NCBI GenBank assembly: GCA_030435675.1
Contig: CM059624.1
Span: forward strand, 1,264,769 to 1,328,768
DNA from: Steinernema hermaphroditum
Lineage: Eukaryota > Nematoda > Chromadorea > Rhabditida > Steinernematidae
Reading direction: 5' to 3'
DNA length: 64,000 nt
The first letter of the stretch is position 1. Every line of letters starts with the position of its first letter. Both the position numbers and the translations under genes were made by a program. This document shows, piece by piece, positions 45,170 to 56,600 of the stretch. The notes below the pieces were generated by a model. It had not been told where the DNA came from, did not search any database, and saw only the letters and a program-made list of their open reading frames with translations.

Positions 45170-45410
45170 CGCAAATTTGCATTCACAACATCATTGGTCC
45201 AGAAGCCCGGGAGGTTGGCCTCGCACCACTCCAAAGTCTTCTTCACTCTGTGGGCAGGGGCGCAGTCCTGCTGGAGCCGACAGTCGGTGGATGTTCTTCG
45301 CGTGGTTTCGGGCTCAGCGCTCTCCAGAATCAATCCTTGATGCATTTTATTTGATTTTAACCCTTTTTGGTGACAGGAACTAGCTTCGTCCACTGATTTT
45401 ACGGAAAGTG
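45170..45410 (-). mobile_element. mariner/Tc1-type transposase relic
   Basis: The minus strand reads LQQDCAPAHRVKKTLEWCEA.., the catalytic-domain signature (QQDGAPAH) of mariner transposases with Gly changed to Cys. Upstream, KLVPVTKKG and KSNKMHQGLILES match the preceding part of such proteins but in shifted frames. The downstream PPNSPDLNP block is gone. An inactive fragment of about 80 codons. Confidence 0.78.
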
Positions 45411-45741
45411 CACGTTTTCCATCTTGACAGCATATGAAGATCCATCCGGAATCAAATCACGTTGATCTTTTCGGATGAAATGGATGAAATCGGAAATGAT
45501 AGCGCGCATCGTGGTGCCTACATAGCCGCTGCAGGTGGGCATTTTGAATGTGATTCTTGTATGTTGCTTAGAACTCCCTGTTCTGTTCTGTTCCGTTCGT
45601 TCGTTTGTTCGACTCTTTCTTCGTGTAACAGTGTTTACGGATCGTCCTACATTTTATTTCGCGTTCATTCCGTCGTGAATTTTTGTCGGCGTCCATTTCG
45701 GTGTACTGTAGCTTTGCTTTCTTTCAGAGTGTCTACTAACA

Positions 45742-46280
45742 ATGTCGGACAATAACAACAAGGTGAAGAAAATCCTGAAGGGGGTCGCCATCGGAACGGC
45801 AGTTGGAGCCACGGCTGCGGTGGGCATTCCTCTTGTCGTTGGCGCTCTTGGATTCGGTACTGGGGGCATCGCTGCTGGTTCCTTTGCCGCTTGGATGATG
45901 AGTCTCGGAGGAGGTGAGTCGATGCGAGCTGTGCGAGCGTGAGTCATGTGCGTTTAGGAGCCGTCGCTGCCGTGGCAAGTGGTTCGGGAGAAGAAAAGTC
46001 AAAGAAGAAGAACGGCGGTTCTGGCAATGAAAAGAAGGAAAACGACGAAAAGAAGGGAGATCAGAAGGAACAAAAGAAAACGGAAGAGGAGCCGCGCGTC
46101 AGCACGAGTGGCAGCGGTTCGGAAGGAGAAGAGTCGCAAGAAAAGAACGGTGGTTCTGGCGATGAAACAAAAGAAAAGAACAACAAGAAGTGCGAAACGG
46201 AAGGTCTTGAAGTCGAGGCGGACGACAGCAGCAGTGAGACCAGCGACGACGAAGAGGAGAAGCCGAAGGATCAGAAGTGA
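45742..46280 (+). CDS. IFI6/ISG12-like protein, copy 3, second segment deleted
   Basis: Exons 45742-45913 and 45958-46280 give 164 residues. The first hydrophobic segment is intact (GALGFGTGGIAAGSFAAWMM), but after the intron the reading goes from GA straight to VAAVASGSGEE: about 35 residues that form the second segment in copies 2 and 4 are missing. The tail is longer, with two Ser/Gly-Glu-Glu units (SGSGEEKSKKKNGGS and SGSEGEESQEKNGGS). It ends EEEKPKDQK. The protein would have a single hydrophobic hairpin or segment. The start follows CTTTCAG by 14 bases. Confidence 0.78.
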
Positions 46281-46556
46281 GCTGTTGTTCTGTCGAAGTT
46301 GTACATGTATATTTTTTCACATTTCCAATAAAACTCTTACTGTTTAGATGGAGATTTTCACATTGAGGTGTGCTGTCTACGTCCAGTAGTATTGATACCT
46401 TGATTTGGAGCTCGGTTTCCCACTGTTTTGTTCACTTCTGCGCAATTTTATATTCACATGCACTGTATTTTTATTGGATTTCGCGTTCATTCCGTCGTGA
46501 ATTTTTGTTCGCGTCCAGTTGGGTGTACTGTTTTGCTTTCAGAGTGTCTACTAACC

Positions 46557-47184
46557 ATGTCGGATAATAACAACAAGACGAAGAAAATCCTGAAGGGAGT
46601 CGCCATCGGAACGGCAGTTGGAGCCGCGGCTGCGGTGGGCATTCCTCTTGTCGTTGGCGCTCTTGGATTCGGTACTGGGGGCATCGCTGCTGGTTCCTTT
46701 GCCGCTTGGATGATGAGTCTCGGGGGAGGTGAGTCGATGAGAGCTGTTCGTGAGTCATGTGCGTTTAGGAGCCACTCCCGCTGCTGTCGCCGTCATGCAG
46801 AGCATTGGTGCTACCGGCGCCATCGCCACGTCGACTGCAGTAGCCGTTGGAAGCGCCGCTGGAGGCGTCGCTGCCGTAGCAAGTGATTCGGGAGAAGAAG
46901 AGTCAAAGAAGAAGAACGGCGGTTCTGGCAATGAAAAGAAGGAAAACGACGAAAAGAAGGAAGATCAGAAGGAACAGAAGAAAACGGAAGAGGAGCCGCG
47001 CGTCAGCACGAGTGGTAGCGGTTCGGAAGGAGAAGAGTCGCAAGAAAAGAACGGTGGTTCCGGCGATGAGACAAAGGAAAAGAACGACAAGAAGTGCGAA
47101 ACGGAAGGTCTTGAAGTCGAGGCGGACGACAGCAGCAGTGAGACCAGCGACGACGAAGAGGAGAAGCCGAAGGATCGGGAGTGA
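46557..47184 (+). CDS. IFI6/ISG12-like membrane protein, copy 4
   Basis: Exons 46557-46728 and 46769-47184 give 195 residues. It combines the full two-segment core of copy 2 (GALGFGTGGIAAGSFAA; TPAAVAVMQSIGATG) with the long double-unit tail of copy 3. Promoter, 5' leader (GCTTTCAG then 14 bases to ATG), intron and 3' UTR with TTGTACATGTATATTTTTTC are nearly identical to those of copy 2, so a ~2.05 kb unit was duplicated recently. It ends EEEKPKDRE. Expected to be an integral membrane protein with a long highly charged hydrophilic tail. Confidence 0.8.
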
Positions 47185-47384
47185 GCCGTTGTTCGTTTCA
47201 GGTTGTACATGTATATTTTTTCACATTTCGAGTAAAACGTTATATCCTGTAAGCTTGGATCGTATTTAGGGCATCAGCTTGCCTGGGGAAACCTTTCGCC
47301 ATGAGAATGGATATGTGCTGAACGTTTGCCTGCTTGTAAATCCTATTTACAACAACGGGATAACGACAAAATACGAGGGTTACA

Positions 47385-48345
47385 CTAATGTCGCACGTGC
47401 TGCTGTACAGCGTCTTCGCGTTTTTCATTCGAATCGCACAGAACGATGACCAGTTTCAAGTTCTTCAGTCCGTGCCTAAGGAAAGCGACGAAATGGGTGA
47501 ATTCACTCGCATCAACGCGGAGTCTCTTCGTCTCCTTCTCGAACATAAGAAGATTGGTAAAGTCTTTCGGGTCTCCGCCAATTGTCTCAATCACTTCAGA
47601 GATTGATCCAACATTCAGCAGCCTAAACTAGTGCTGGTTACTGGATAATAATCAAGATGAACGAACACATCACTGGTCCTATTGAGCATATCTATACATC
47701 GATACGTGATGATCAGCTCCTCGAGATTTGGCGCTAGTGCGCAAAGAGCGTTCATATCGCGCCAGTCGACATATTGTGGAAGAACCCAAGAAGTGACGCT
47801 GGCGAAGACGTTCGGAATAATCGGCTGTAGAGGGTGTGTCTGAATAGAACGCGTCAGAAACAGGAAGCATCGCGTCACTCACCTGTTCACACATACGTTC
47901 CGTGCAGTTGTACAGCTTCTCGATCACTTTCTCCTTCATAACCGAAAGGTCCACACTGCGAAGATTGCCAATCGGTGTTTCGATCAGGAAGTTGACCACA
48001 AATTCGCACCACGATCGAGGCGCAAACGCAAGTCCACCGTAGGGTTGCAGCTCTTCGGCCATATCAGCCAGATCGAAGTGGTTGATGGAGCATCGGAAGT
48101 CTCTGTAGCACTGAAGCACGAAAAAATCGGAACATTTCTCGAAAATAGAATGAACTTACCGCTTGTGTCAACTGCGATAGCGAAGCGATCCTTTTTCGGT
48201 CTTTCTGTGAGCTGAACAACACGACATAGTCCAGTACCGCGACAGGAAACGGAAAAGTAGGGTGTCTGGCACGTATTTCAGTAGAAACGGGTTCGTCACA
48301 CAGCAACGTTTCCTGACAGCAATTCGCCGATTCAATGTCGTCCAT
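47385..48345 (-). CDS. F-box-like protein, four exons
   Basis: Exons 48160-48345, 47883-48110, 47667-47824 and 47385-47622 give 269 residues; the phases (0, 0, 2) all close. The start at 48345 is the first ATG. Residues about 31-70 (FPFPVAVLDYVVLFSSQKDR, KRIASLSQLTQACYRDF) have the helix pattern of an F-box (L/FP..VLD.I, then R..LS.V...F). The remainder shows loosely repeated Leu/Ile units (PNLEELIITY; FLRHGLKNLKLVIVL) that may be a substrate-binding domain. It is only distantly similar to 25089-25940. Expected role is as an SCF ubiquitin-ligase adaptor; target unknown. The last donor (GATGT|GTTC) is inferred from phase. Confidence 0.65.
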
Positions 48346-48359
48346 TCGACCGGTCACGA

Positions 48360-50300
48360 CAACGACACAAAATGAAGTGACACAAGAAGGGAGCGGTGGA
48401 GCTGCCGGCTGGACTTAGACATGTCGCGTGCAAATCAGACTTCGTCCACTTCATATCAAGACGTCCAGAGGGTCGGGTTAGAGTTTTCAGACGTCACCAA
48501 AATGTGCTTGAAGACACAGTAACCAGCGTAAGAATGTCCCATCACGATTTCCCTGATCCTCACGTCGGGGATTACGGTACTATCGTTGCAGACTTGCCAA
48601 ACATTTTCGAACTTTTTGTGCTCGAATTTTTGATATGTTTAGCTTTATACATGTCCAGTGTGCCCATTCATGTGAATGTAGGATTACTACGCCCAAGGTG
48701 AAGTGGGAAGTGATGATAGGCACCCGGAAAAAGGTACAATGTGGCACCAATTGTCCATGATATAAGCGACTACTGTATCCGTTGTCTGTGCCATGAACTA
48801 CCATTGATTATGAGTTGAGCTGCCATGAGCTCCTGAAGTGACGCTTTTCAATGTATATTTCAGTTGGAATGGGCTTCTTCCTTTTTCCAAATTTGGGGTT
48901 AGCAAATTCAAATCATCTTTGTGTTTTGTGTTTGCACCTTGAAGCAGAATGGCGGGTAGAGAAGGTGAACAAGAAGCAAAAAACGAGTGGCAACAATCGA
49001 TCAGTGAAAAGTGGCCAAAGTGCACCACAAAATTAACTTCCTTGTTCAGAGGTGAGTCTCTCATATACGGTCACCTTTTTCATAAAAAAAGCGTGGGAAG
49101 GCAAATCAAAAAAAAAATTCTTAGTTGCACGTCGTGGAGCTGATCTATGACTGCATGAAAACCTCAAAACCTGCTGAAGTAAGGTCCGTACTAACATAAC
49201 TGAGGTCCATTTTCTCATTCGTGTCTCTTTGGTGTACAGTGGCGTACACAGAAATAGGGTCCCCTCGCCCATCATTTATCTGGTAATCGTGTGGAAAATA
49301 GCATTTTGTTCTACAGTTAGTGGGACTCGTGTTTTGGCACAAGTTAGGAAATCTAGGGTAAATTGGCGTCTGAAACTTTACCTAATAGGTCTATTTCTGT
49401 GGCCACCACCGTATAGACTGTTCTCTTCGTATTGGCTCACCGCTGTCTCTACAAACCCATTCGATCTTGACACATCATTAATTAACGGTCCGTTACTCTT
49501 TGTTGTCTTGGCTTAGCTCATCAGTGAGCAAGAACTTTGCTCATCTACATCATCCCATCAAGACTTTGCAACGTTCGCACTGATGTATGTGTTCAACATT
49601 CGTGTCCAGTTTCTGCTCGATTCCTATCGATGTATGATCGTCACAGGAAGTCGGTGATTTCGAAGTTATTCTTGGAACCTCCAGATGGCCGAGTGAGCAA
49701 AGGCCTGACAAGCCGCCGTCACGAGTAGGCGCTGCGATTTAATTGTTGTTCATTATCAAAATTGCCGATTTCTGGCCGCAGCTGCTGACATCATCGGGCA
49801 TCACATCACGCGAGCGCACGTTTGCCACGTTTTGAAAAAGGGTTCAAAGTGCATCTTTTGTTTACTTGGTGGAAGACGGAAGTTGAAGTCCTAGGAAAGC
49901 GGGACGCCTTTCTTCTTTGACCGTACCCCAAGATGGATGGTACGAATGTAATCAGTCCTAAGTGATCGGGGCCACCCTGATTAATCCGCTACAAATGGCA
50001 TCGGAAGTTCTTAGGACTTCATCAACGAAATTGAAGTGCTCCTACGGAATAATCCTCTTTTGAAGAAGCGGGAGTAAAGCGGGATCTATCTGCTATTAGC
50101 GACAGCAAGAAATTTTGAAAATTACGGATGGTACGATTAGTGCTACGCAATGGAGAGGCCTCTTCGCAAAATGGACCTTTAACGGCCACCCAGTAGGCTT
50201 CAGTAGGATATAATGTTGCAAGTTAGGCGTGTTTGGAAGGACCGTTTACAAGGACTCGGTGCAGCACCAGGAATTCTAAAAAATTTTACCGTCAACATCT
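48360..50300. other. No supported gene
   Basis: Frames up to ~100 codons (48396-48701, 49229-49516) lack motifs and splice partners. A run of nine A near 49109 is simple sequence. Confidence 0.3.
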
Positions 50301-50307
50301 TTGGCAC

Positions 50308-50572
50308 TAGGGATGCACCGGAACGAACCGGAATCAGTCAGAAGGTCCGGGGTTCGAATCTGCCTGCGAGCAAAACTTTTTTTATGTACTTTTTCCGCAC
50401 GTTTTTCCTCATATTTAAATTTTGCTTAAGTAGTATCAGACAATAAAACAGTTTCCAGAATCTTATGTCAAGAAAATACGAAAATAAAAAAGTTTTGCTC
50501 GTGGGTGGATTCGAACCCCGGACCTTCTGACTGTTTCCGGTTCATTCCGGTTTCCGTTCCGGTGCATCCCTA
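50308..50572. mobile_element. hAT-type MITE, copy 2
   Basis: 265 bases, same terminal inverted repeats as 34987-35239 (TAGGGATGCACCGGAACGAA) in inverted arms. Flanks TTTGGCAC (50300-50307) and CTTGGCAC (50573-50580) are an 8-bp duplication with one mismatch. The right arm has a ~12 base insertion (GGTTTCCGTTCC). Contains GGGGTTCGAATC and TTCGAACCCC in the two arms. Confidence 0.85.
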
Positions 50573-50909
50573 CTTGGCACCTATCCACCTATCCAAGATG
50601 CGCTATTCCACTGAACTCTCGCACCCATAATCCCCGTTTATTAAAATCTCGAATAGAAATCATTTGCATCGTCGGACAATTAATCCTTTTACATCACCGG
50701 AGAGGATTAATCGTGCCAAATGCGGAAAGATCGTGGGAAGCCAGATCGACACTTGGAAGATTTCTCCGAAACACGGTGGTGGCAGAAAAGACGCCGAGAT
50801 TAGTACAGAACAGGAATTTGGTTGTGTGATCTTCGTGTTTGTTAGATCGGATGTGGCCTGTATGGTACGCTCTCTTAGTCTGGAAGCTGAAGATGATGGT
50901 ATGCGTTGA

Positions 50910-51428
50910 TTGCGAGACCTTTCTACAGATAACGCGAAAATTAGATTTCTACAGATCTATAAAACTACGTGTATAAAGCACCAAATGCTAAGAAAGAGTT
51001 CTAATTATGGCTCTAATGTATCCGTTTCCATTGATTTTTCCGAATCAATGGTATGGGCGACGCGGGACGTCTTATGCGAAATGACACAGTATAACGCCGC
51101 AGTTGCTGCTCTTGTTCTATTTAGATTAGACGCGGTAAGTGCATTTTCCATCTTGCTAGCTTTTTTGGCTCTTTCCATTCACCGACAAGAAAATCCCTAT
51201 TTCCGATCACAGGCAAAGACGATCCCATTTGTACTAGACTTCGCAGAAGTGGAGAGTGGCGATTCAGAGGCGCAGACAGAACGGAGTGACTCGTTTATGT
51301 GCTGGCTCAGACGTCGGAATTGTAGTAAAAATTTGCTCCTGATTTTAAACGCCAAAAATGCAATAATAGTCGCTTCGTTATCGGCCGAGCCGGTCCGCTT
51401 TTCATTCTGCTATTATTACCACGCGTAA
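50910..51428 (+). other. Long open frame, doubtful
   Basis: A 172-codon frame. Inside it, GTAAGT at 51135 and CACAG at 51212 delimit a 78-base intron-like segment whose removal also keeps the frame. The product has no signal, membrane or domain pattern that I recognise, and the start context is poor. It may be chance or part of an unseen gene. Confidence 0.25.
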
Positions 51429-51429
51429 T

Positions 51430-53470
51430 ACATCAAAATATACAGTATACTACAGTAATTGATAAGTGTTTCTTCGTTGTTTGTTGCGGTGTGCACTCGT
51501 GTGTCATTATGTGTGATTAAAAGTTAATTATTGATGGCTCAGGAAACTCAGTCTTCTCATTCAGCTTCCTCATAGGAAAAACCGATCCCTAACGGAAAAA
51601 TCATCCGTAAACATCAATCTCGACTGCAGAGAGTGACCTTATATGCTGCTTATTAGCAACGTCAAACGCGTTTGTTATAAGGACATGATCGAACACTCAG
51701 TACCCCTCTATCTTTATATTTTTCCCGTTTTTTACCTTTACCTCTTGATTCCAGTAATTCGACATTTTCACGTAAATGTTTGCTTTTTTGGACTTCCCAC
51801 GTTTGTTAATTGAATGTCAAAACGAGGACAAATGTAAGCACTGAATGAGAACTAGTGTTTTAATGTGCACCTTGTGTTTTACAGCAACTCTCACTGAGTG
51901 GGTTAGAAGTGTATACATTTTTCAATGATATTTGACCGTTCGAATATGACTCAGCTCTTAAATTCAATCTTGCTTGTTTATCTGTACTTGTATTTATTTA
52001 TGGATAGCTCATGTCCACAACTTTATGTGCCCTTGAGCGCGAACTCCCGAATAACCCTTCTTCAATATAAACCTAATCAAGTCCAATTTTCCTATGTGGA
52101 TGTTCTCTATACCCGTGCTCAAGTGTGTCTCTCACAAAAAAAGTTGCCAATTTCGGAAATCTAGTTAGAGCGCAGACGTTGGGTCTTGATTAGATGAGGA
52201 AGCGCATGTAGAGCCGTGTTCTTAGTGCCCCCTTCATTAGCCATATGGAATAATAATCGCGTGGCACACGTTGTGCAAAGCAAATCGGCTTTGATGTTCC
52301 GAGAAGACTTTGTTTTCGTGACATTTGCAACTAATGGAAATGGAATATTAAATTACGACGTGGTGGACCTTGATCGAGGTCGCGCTGCGGAAAATAGTTT
52401 GTGGTATGAATCGGTAACACCTGGACCGATGCAAATCGCGTGACAGCTGAACGATTTGGGTCGTTATGAAGTGAGTGGATAATGGAAACAGTCAAGCTCT
52501 TGAGCACAGGTTTTTCATGGCCGAAAAAGGGCCGTAGCAGAATGTGGCGATGATGACCGTCGCAGAATTTCCACTTACGATTCATAATTCGGGCTCATGA
52601 GGGTCTCCTTTTTTCTGTTCTGACATAGTGGCGTCGCTTTTGAACTTTGAATGGTCGGATCTGAACCGTCTGTGTGGCTCATCATAAACGCATGTCGCCT
52701 AGCCCAGCCATCTCCAAGGATGCTCCTTTTCTAGTCCGTCTCGCGTAGATCATAGCGTTACATGCTTGACTAGTGCGGGACTACAATCCAGTCCAAAACA
52801 GTCGAGCTCTTGAGCGCAAGTTCCTAATGACCGACAGAGGGTTGTAGCAGAATTTCTACTCAGAACCAAAGATCGAACATGGACGGAATAAGTGCGAATA
52901 TCGGAAGTTAAATTTTCTTCACCAGCGCGCATAGAGTAGATAAATAATTAATCTACACTTTAGTTTCCGGATACCGCAGCTTTGAATTTAAAAATCGAGA
53001 GAAAATCCAACGGCTGACTGCAGTCGGACTACAGATAATGGGGAATACTTTAATTTAACTTCCGATATTCGTGCTTTTTCTGTCCATGTATGCTCCAGCC
53101 GTTGCGTGTGGCATATTCCATTTGTGCTCAGGAATCATTATTCGGAGTCATGCAGGTTATGTCATATCCTTTTTTCTGTCATCTTCTCTCTTACATGTTA
53201 ATGGTTTTGTGGCTTGTCGATGTTTACTTCTAGACTTGAATGTATTCGAAAAATCACCAGTTTCATCGATTCCGAAGGTGTCTTGGCACAACTGAACACA
53301 ATCCACGCTTGTTTTCTTTTGCTCGAGACAAAACTCGGACAAAGACAAAACTGGTACGGTGTTTTAAACGTTTGATACGCTTTCCAAACATCTGTTGTTT
53401 ACGTCCAGGCGAGGCGCTATTTGTGCCCTTCCAATTAACCATATTGCACACTGATCCCTTTTGCTAATGT
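51430..53470. other. No supported gene
   Basis: A partial tRNA-like repeat copy (GAACCGTCTGTGTGGCTCAT) is at about 52664-52700. The phrase CCATCTCCAAGGATGCTCCT at 52708 recurs near 58699 (TCATCTCCAAGGGTGCTCCT). Nothing coding is supported. Confidence 0.35.
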
Positions 53471-53474
53471 CACT

Positions 53475-53600
53475 ATGGCGCGCAAGAAATCCGCTTTGCT
53501 GCTCGGAGGGAGCTTAGGAATCCTGCTGCTTGCAATCTGCGCCTTGATAATCGATCAATCTACCGTATATAGCTTGCTCAAATTGGGCTGGAAACCATAA
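53475..53600 (+). CDS. 41-residue single-pass membrane micropeptide candidate
   Basis: ATG at 53475 to TAA at 53600. It starts MARKKSALLLGG and has one clear membrane segment (LLLGGSLGILLLAICALII, residues 8-26) between a basic N-terminus and a short tail ending GWKP, fitting an N-in orientation by charge. Codon use is more GC-rich than the surroundings. No neighbour or paralogue supports it, so it may be chance. Confidence 0.35.
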   Translation: MARKKSALLLGGSLGILLLAICALIIDQSTVYSLLKLGWKP

Positions 53601-53609
53601 AGAAGACAC

Positions 53610-56600
53610 GGTATTCCCCAGTATCTACTCACTACCGACTGGCCCGGCTTATCTCTTGCTACCAGGTTTAAATTATCCAGAAGCACAGTGAAAATTCGGT
53701 CATAATTCTGAAAGGGAATCCTGAAAAGCTATCTTTCCAAAATGTCCTGCTAAGCTGAAGCCTGAAACATGCCACAGAAATAGATACATGAGTATCGACG
53801 CCATTTTCAGAACCGAGTGTGGCAAGCACTTTAATGAGTGAAAGTCGGATGTACTCACAAGGCCTTGTCGTGGTGCAACTAAAGTCATCATAACCTTTCG
53901 AAAGTTATGTGCAAAATCACTATATTGTGAGGCTGAACTCGAGTGTTTTTGTTCACGAACTTGTCAATCTTCCTTTTCAAATAGCATGAGCAGAAAAGCA
54001 AGAAGAAAAGGGTTTCAACCTGCACCCGAAAAAAGGCTACCAAGTTGCTACTTTCTACGCCGTTATACCAGACAAAGACTGTTGCGCCTAGTGTTGGAAC
54101 ATTACTTATACCGACTTGTATCTTTCGAAAAGAGTTCACAAAAGAGTTGAGTGGTGTGCGTATCAGACAGGCAGACCTTCTTTGTGTTTAAAGTACACTC
54201 TTCCAGCGCTACTTGATTTACCAAATCATGCATGCACATACATTTCACCTACATCCTACTGTAGGTGAAAACATTTTAAATTTTGTTGCTAGCCTAGATA
54301 GATGAAGCGTAGATTCCCTTCTAAAAGTGCATATCAACCCATGGCCTTGTGTGACGTAACTGAAAAACACGGTGTTCTCTGAGAAAGCGGACTGAAATAG
54401 TATGTTATTACGGTTACACACATTTGGAATAAACATGTCATCAGGGCTCGAAACAAAACAAGCATCCTTAAATGTAGCTGCGCGTCACAAGTACTACTGC
54501 TCGTGATTTTCAATGTTTTCCGTGTTTGTAGCTGGTCAAAGATTGCTGCTATTATCCTTGTGCATAAAATACAAATTTTCTTTCATATATGTATTAGGAT
54601 TTCCTTTTTAATAGTCGAGGTTTTTATGGGTTAGCCTTCCTCATCATGGGTCAAATTTCTGATGCTTTAACTTTATCACCGCTTTAATATCACCACAGCC
54701 CGTCACAAGAAGTCGAAGTCAAAGTCCAGGCTACTAACAGAACTGATGATTAGGTTCGGTTACTAGCCTGGACATTGGAGTTGTCTGGGTCGCTACCAGC
54801 ATCAGTTCCTCGGCTATCAGATCCACTCTGATGCTGTGTTCTGTGCCTAAGCCAGACGAAGATGGGTGACTAGCGCCTGATCCTGGGCCTTATTTTGCTC
54901 ATACGACATTTTACACGGCGCATGCTTCGCAGTGCGAATGTTATAATGACCAAAAGCGGGGGGTTGAAGAGAGTACAGTTTTCAGTCTTGCATATGGTCG
55001 TTTATCATTAGGCTTGCTTCTCTTTTTGTTTACCTTGTGACTTGAAATTTCACACTATATTCTGTAGGGTAAATTGCGCACCTTGTACTTCACCCAACCC
55101 GAACCGAGGCGATAATGGGATCCCTCGCTGCACTCTACTGTCTGCATCTCTACCGCAAGCAGCTCTTCGCCCATCCGATCAACTCTTGTGCTCATTCTAT
55201 ACGAATACGGGTGACTAACGCGTGATCCTGGACCTTTTTTACCCATAAGACGGAGTACTGACATTGATTTGGGAAGAGAAACGGTGAATACACGATCAGA
55301 ACAACGGATTGAATAAGGAATAAGTGCTGACCGAACCAAAATAAAAAAAAGTAATTTAGATAATAGTCTTATGTTACCTCTGATGAGACAAACGACCATC
55401 TGATGTGACCTTATGGCAGATTATAAAGTGAACGTCCACGGACCTCTTGTATAACTCACTGAAACAGTCATTCGACCTAAACTGATGTTAAATATGAGAC
55501 TTCGTTAAGGTTAAAGCTTGGAAATGTATGTTAGACACAGTAGACACACAAGATGGATTCTCCATGCCGTGTGCTTTCTGCTTGTGCACAAAGTAGGCAG
55601 TTTTCACGCACTTTTAAACTCTCTCAATGCACTACATTAAACATCGGAAGTAGGGACTGAAGCGTAGTAGAGGGGCTAGCTCTTGGTCTTTTCTACTTGA
55701 TGGTTTTCTTCATTAACCACATTACGTGACCCTCACACCAAAGGAACTTCCTACTCTGCTGCTCTTCTTTCCCTTAAACCCTTAATTTGAGAAGTTCGAG
55801 AAATAGGCAAACCTATCTCGGTCCAAAAACGAGTTTACTTTTTTTTGAGAGAAACTTCTCGAAAGGCTCACGTATCTCCGATTTTCTTCATTTGATCTCG
55901 ATGACCTTGCCAGATGAAAACCGTTCCTTCCCCCTTATCAAACCAGTTTCCAAACCCAGACGGTTTTATAAGTCAAGGCCGGCAACGCTTTTTGCCACTT
56001 ATTGTAATTCTCTTCATGTGGGTTCCTCTCCCTTCGCCTCTACCGTATTCCCCATCACGCAATCGAATTCGCTCGGACCTTTCGACCCACACACGGCGTC
56101 ACAGCTAATCGCATAAACAGTTGTAATTCACACTCTCCTCGTTTCCGACGAATCGCCTCTAATTCACGTGTTTCAGGGACGTCAACAAACATCGCGTTCC
56201 GTGCCAGGTGCGCGGCACCTCGTGATTAGGAGTGCGCCGTGCGTCACACACACACCTTCGGGAATTGTGTCCACGGGAATAGCTCGCTTAATTAATATTG
56301 CGACTTGCTCGAATTTTCCGGCCGAAACGCATGTATCCGCGTACTTAGCGTAAGCGTACGTCCTAAGATTATCCGGAAAAAGGGCGTTTCCTGGAGGAGG
56401 ATCTGTTTGTGCCGATGTTGCATATAAGGGGAAGAGGAGGGGCCAGATGTCAGAGGGATATGAGGGGAGGTGGTGTGCCTCTCCAGTGGGCTTGGGTTAC
56501 GGTAGAGTGGCGGCTGTCCACTCCATCGTCAAGCGCCACCCCTTAATGACTCTACTCATTGATGAGGGTCTTGCCAGACTCCACTCGTAGAGGCTGGACT

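Noticed and set aside
44713..45393. 226-codon minus-strand frame
   Set aside because: Antisense of the Glu/Lys-rich tail of IFI-like copy 2 joined to the mariner relic; only the relic part is meaningful.
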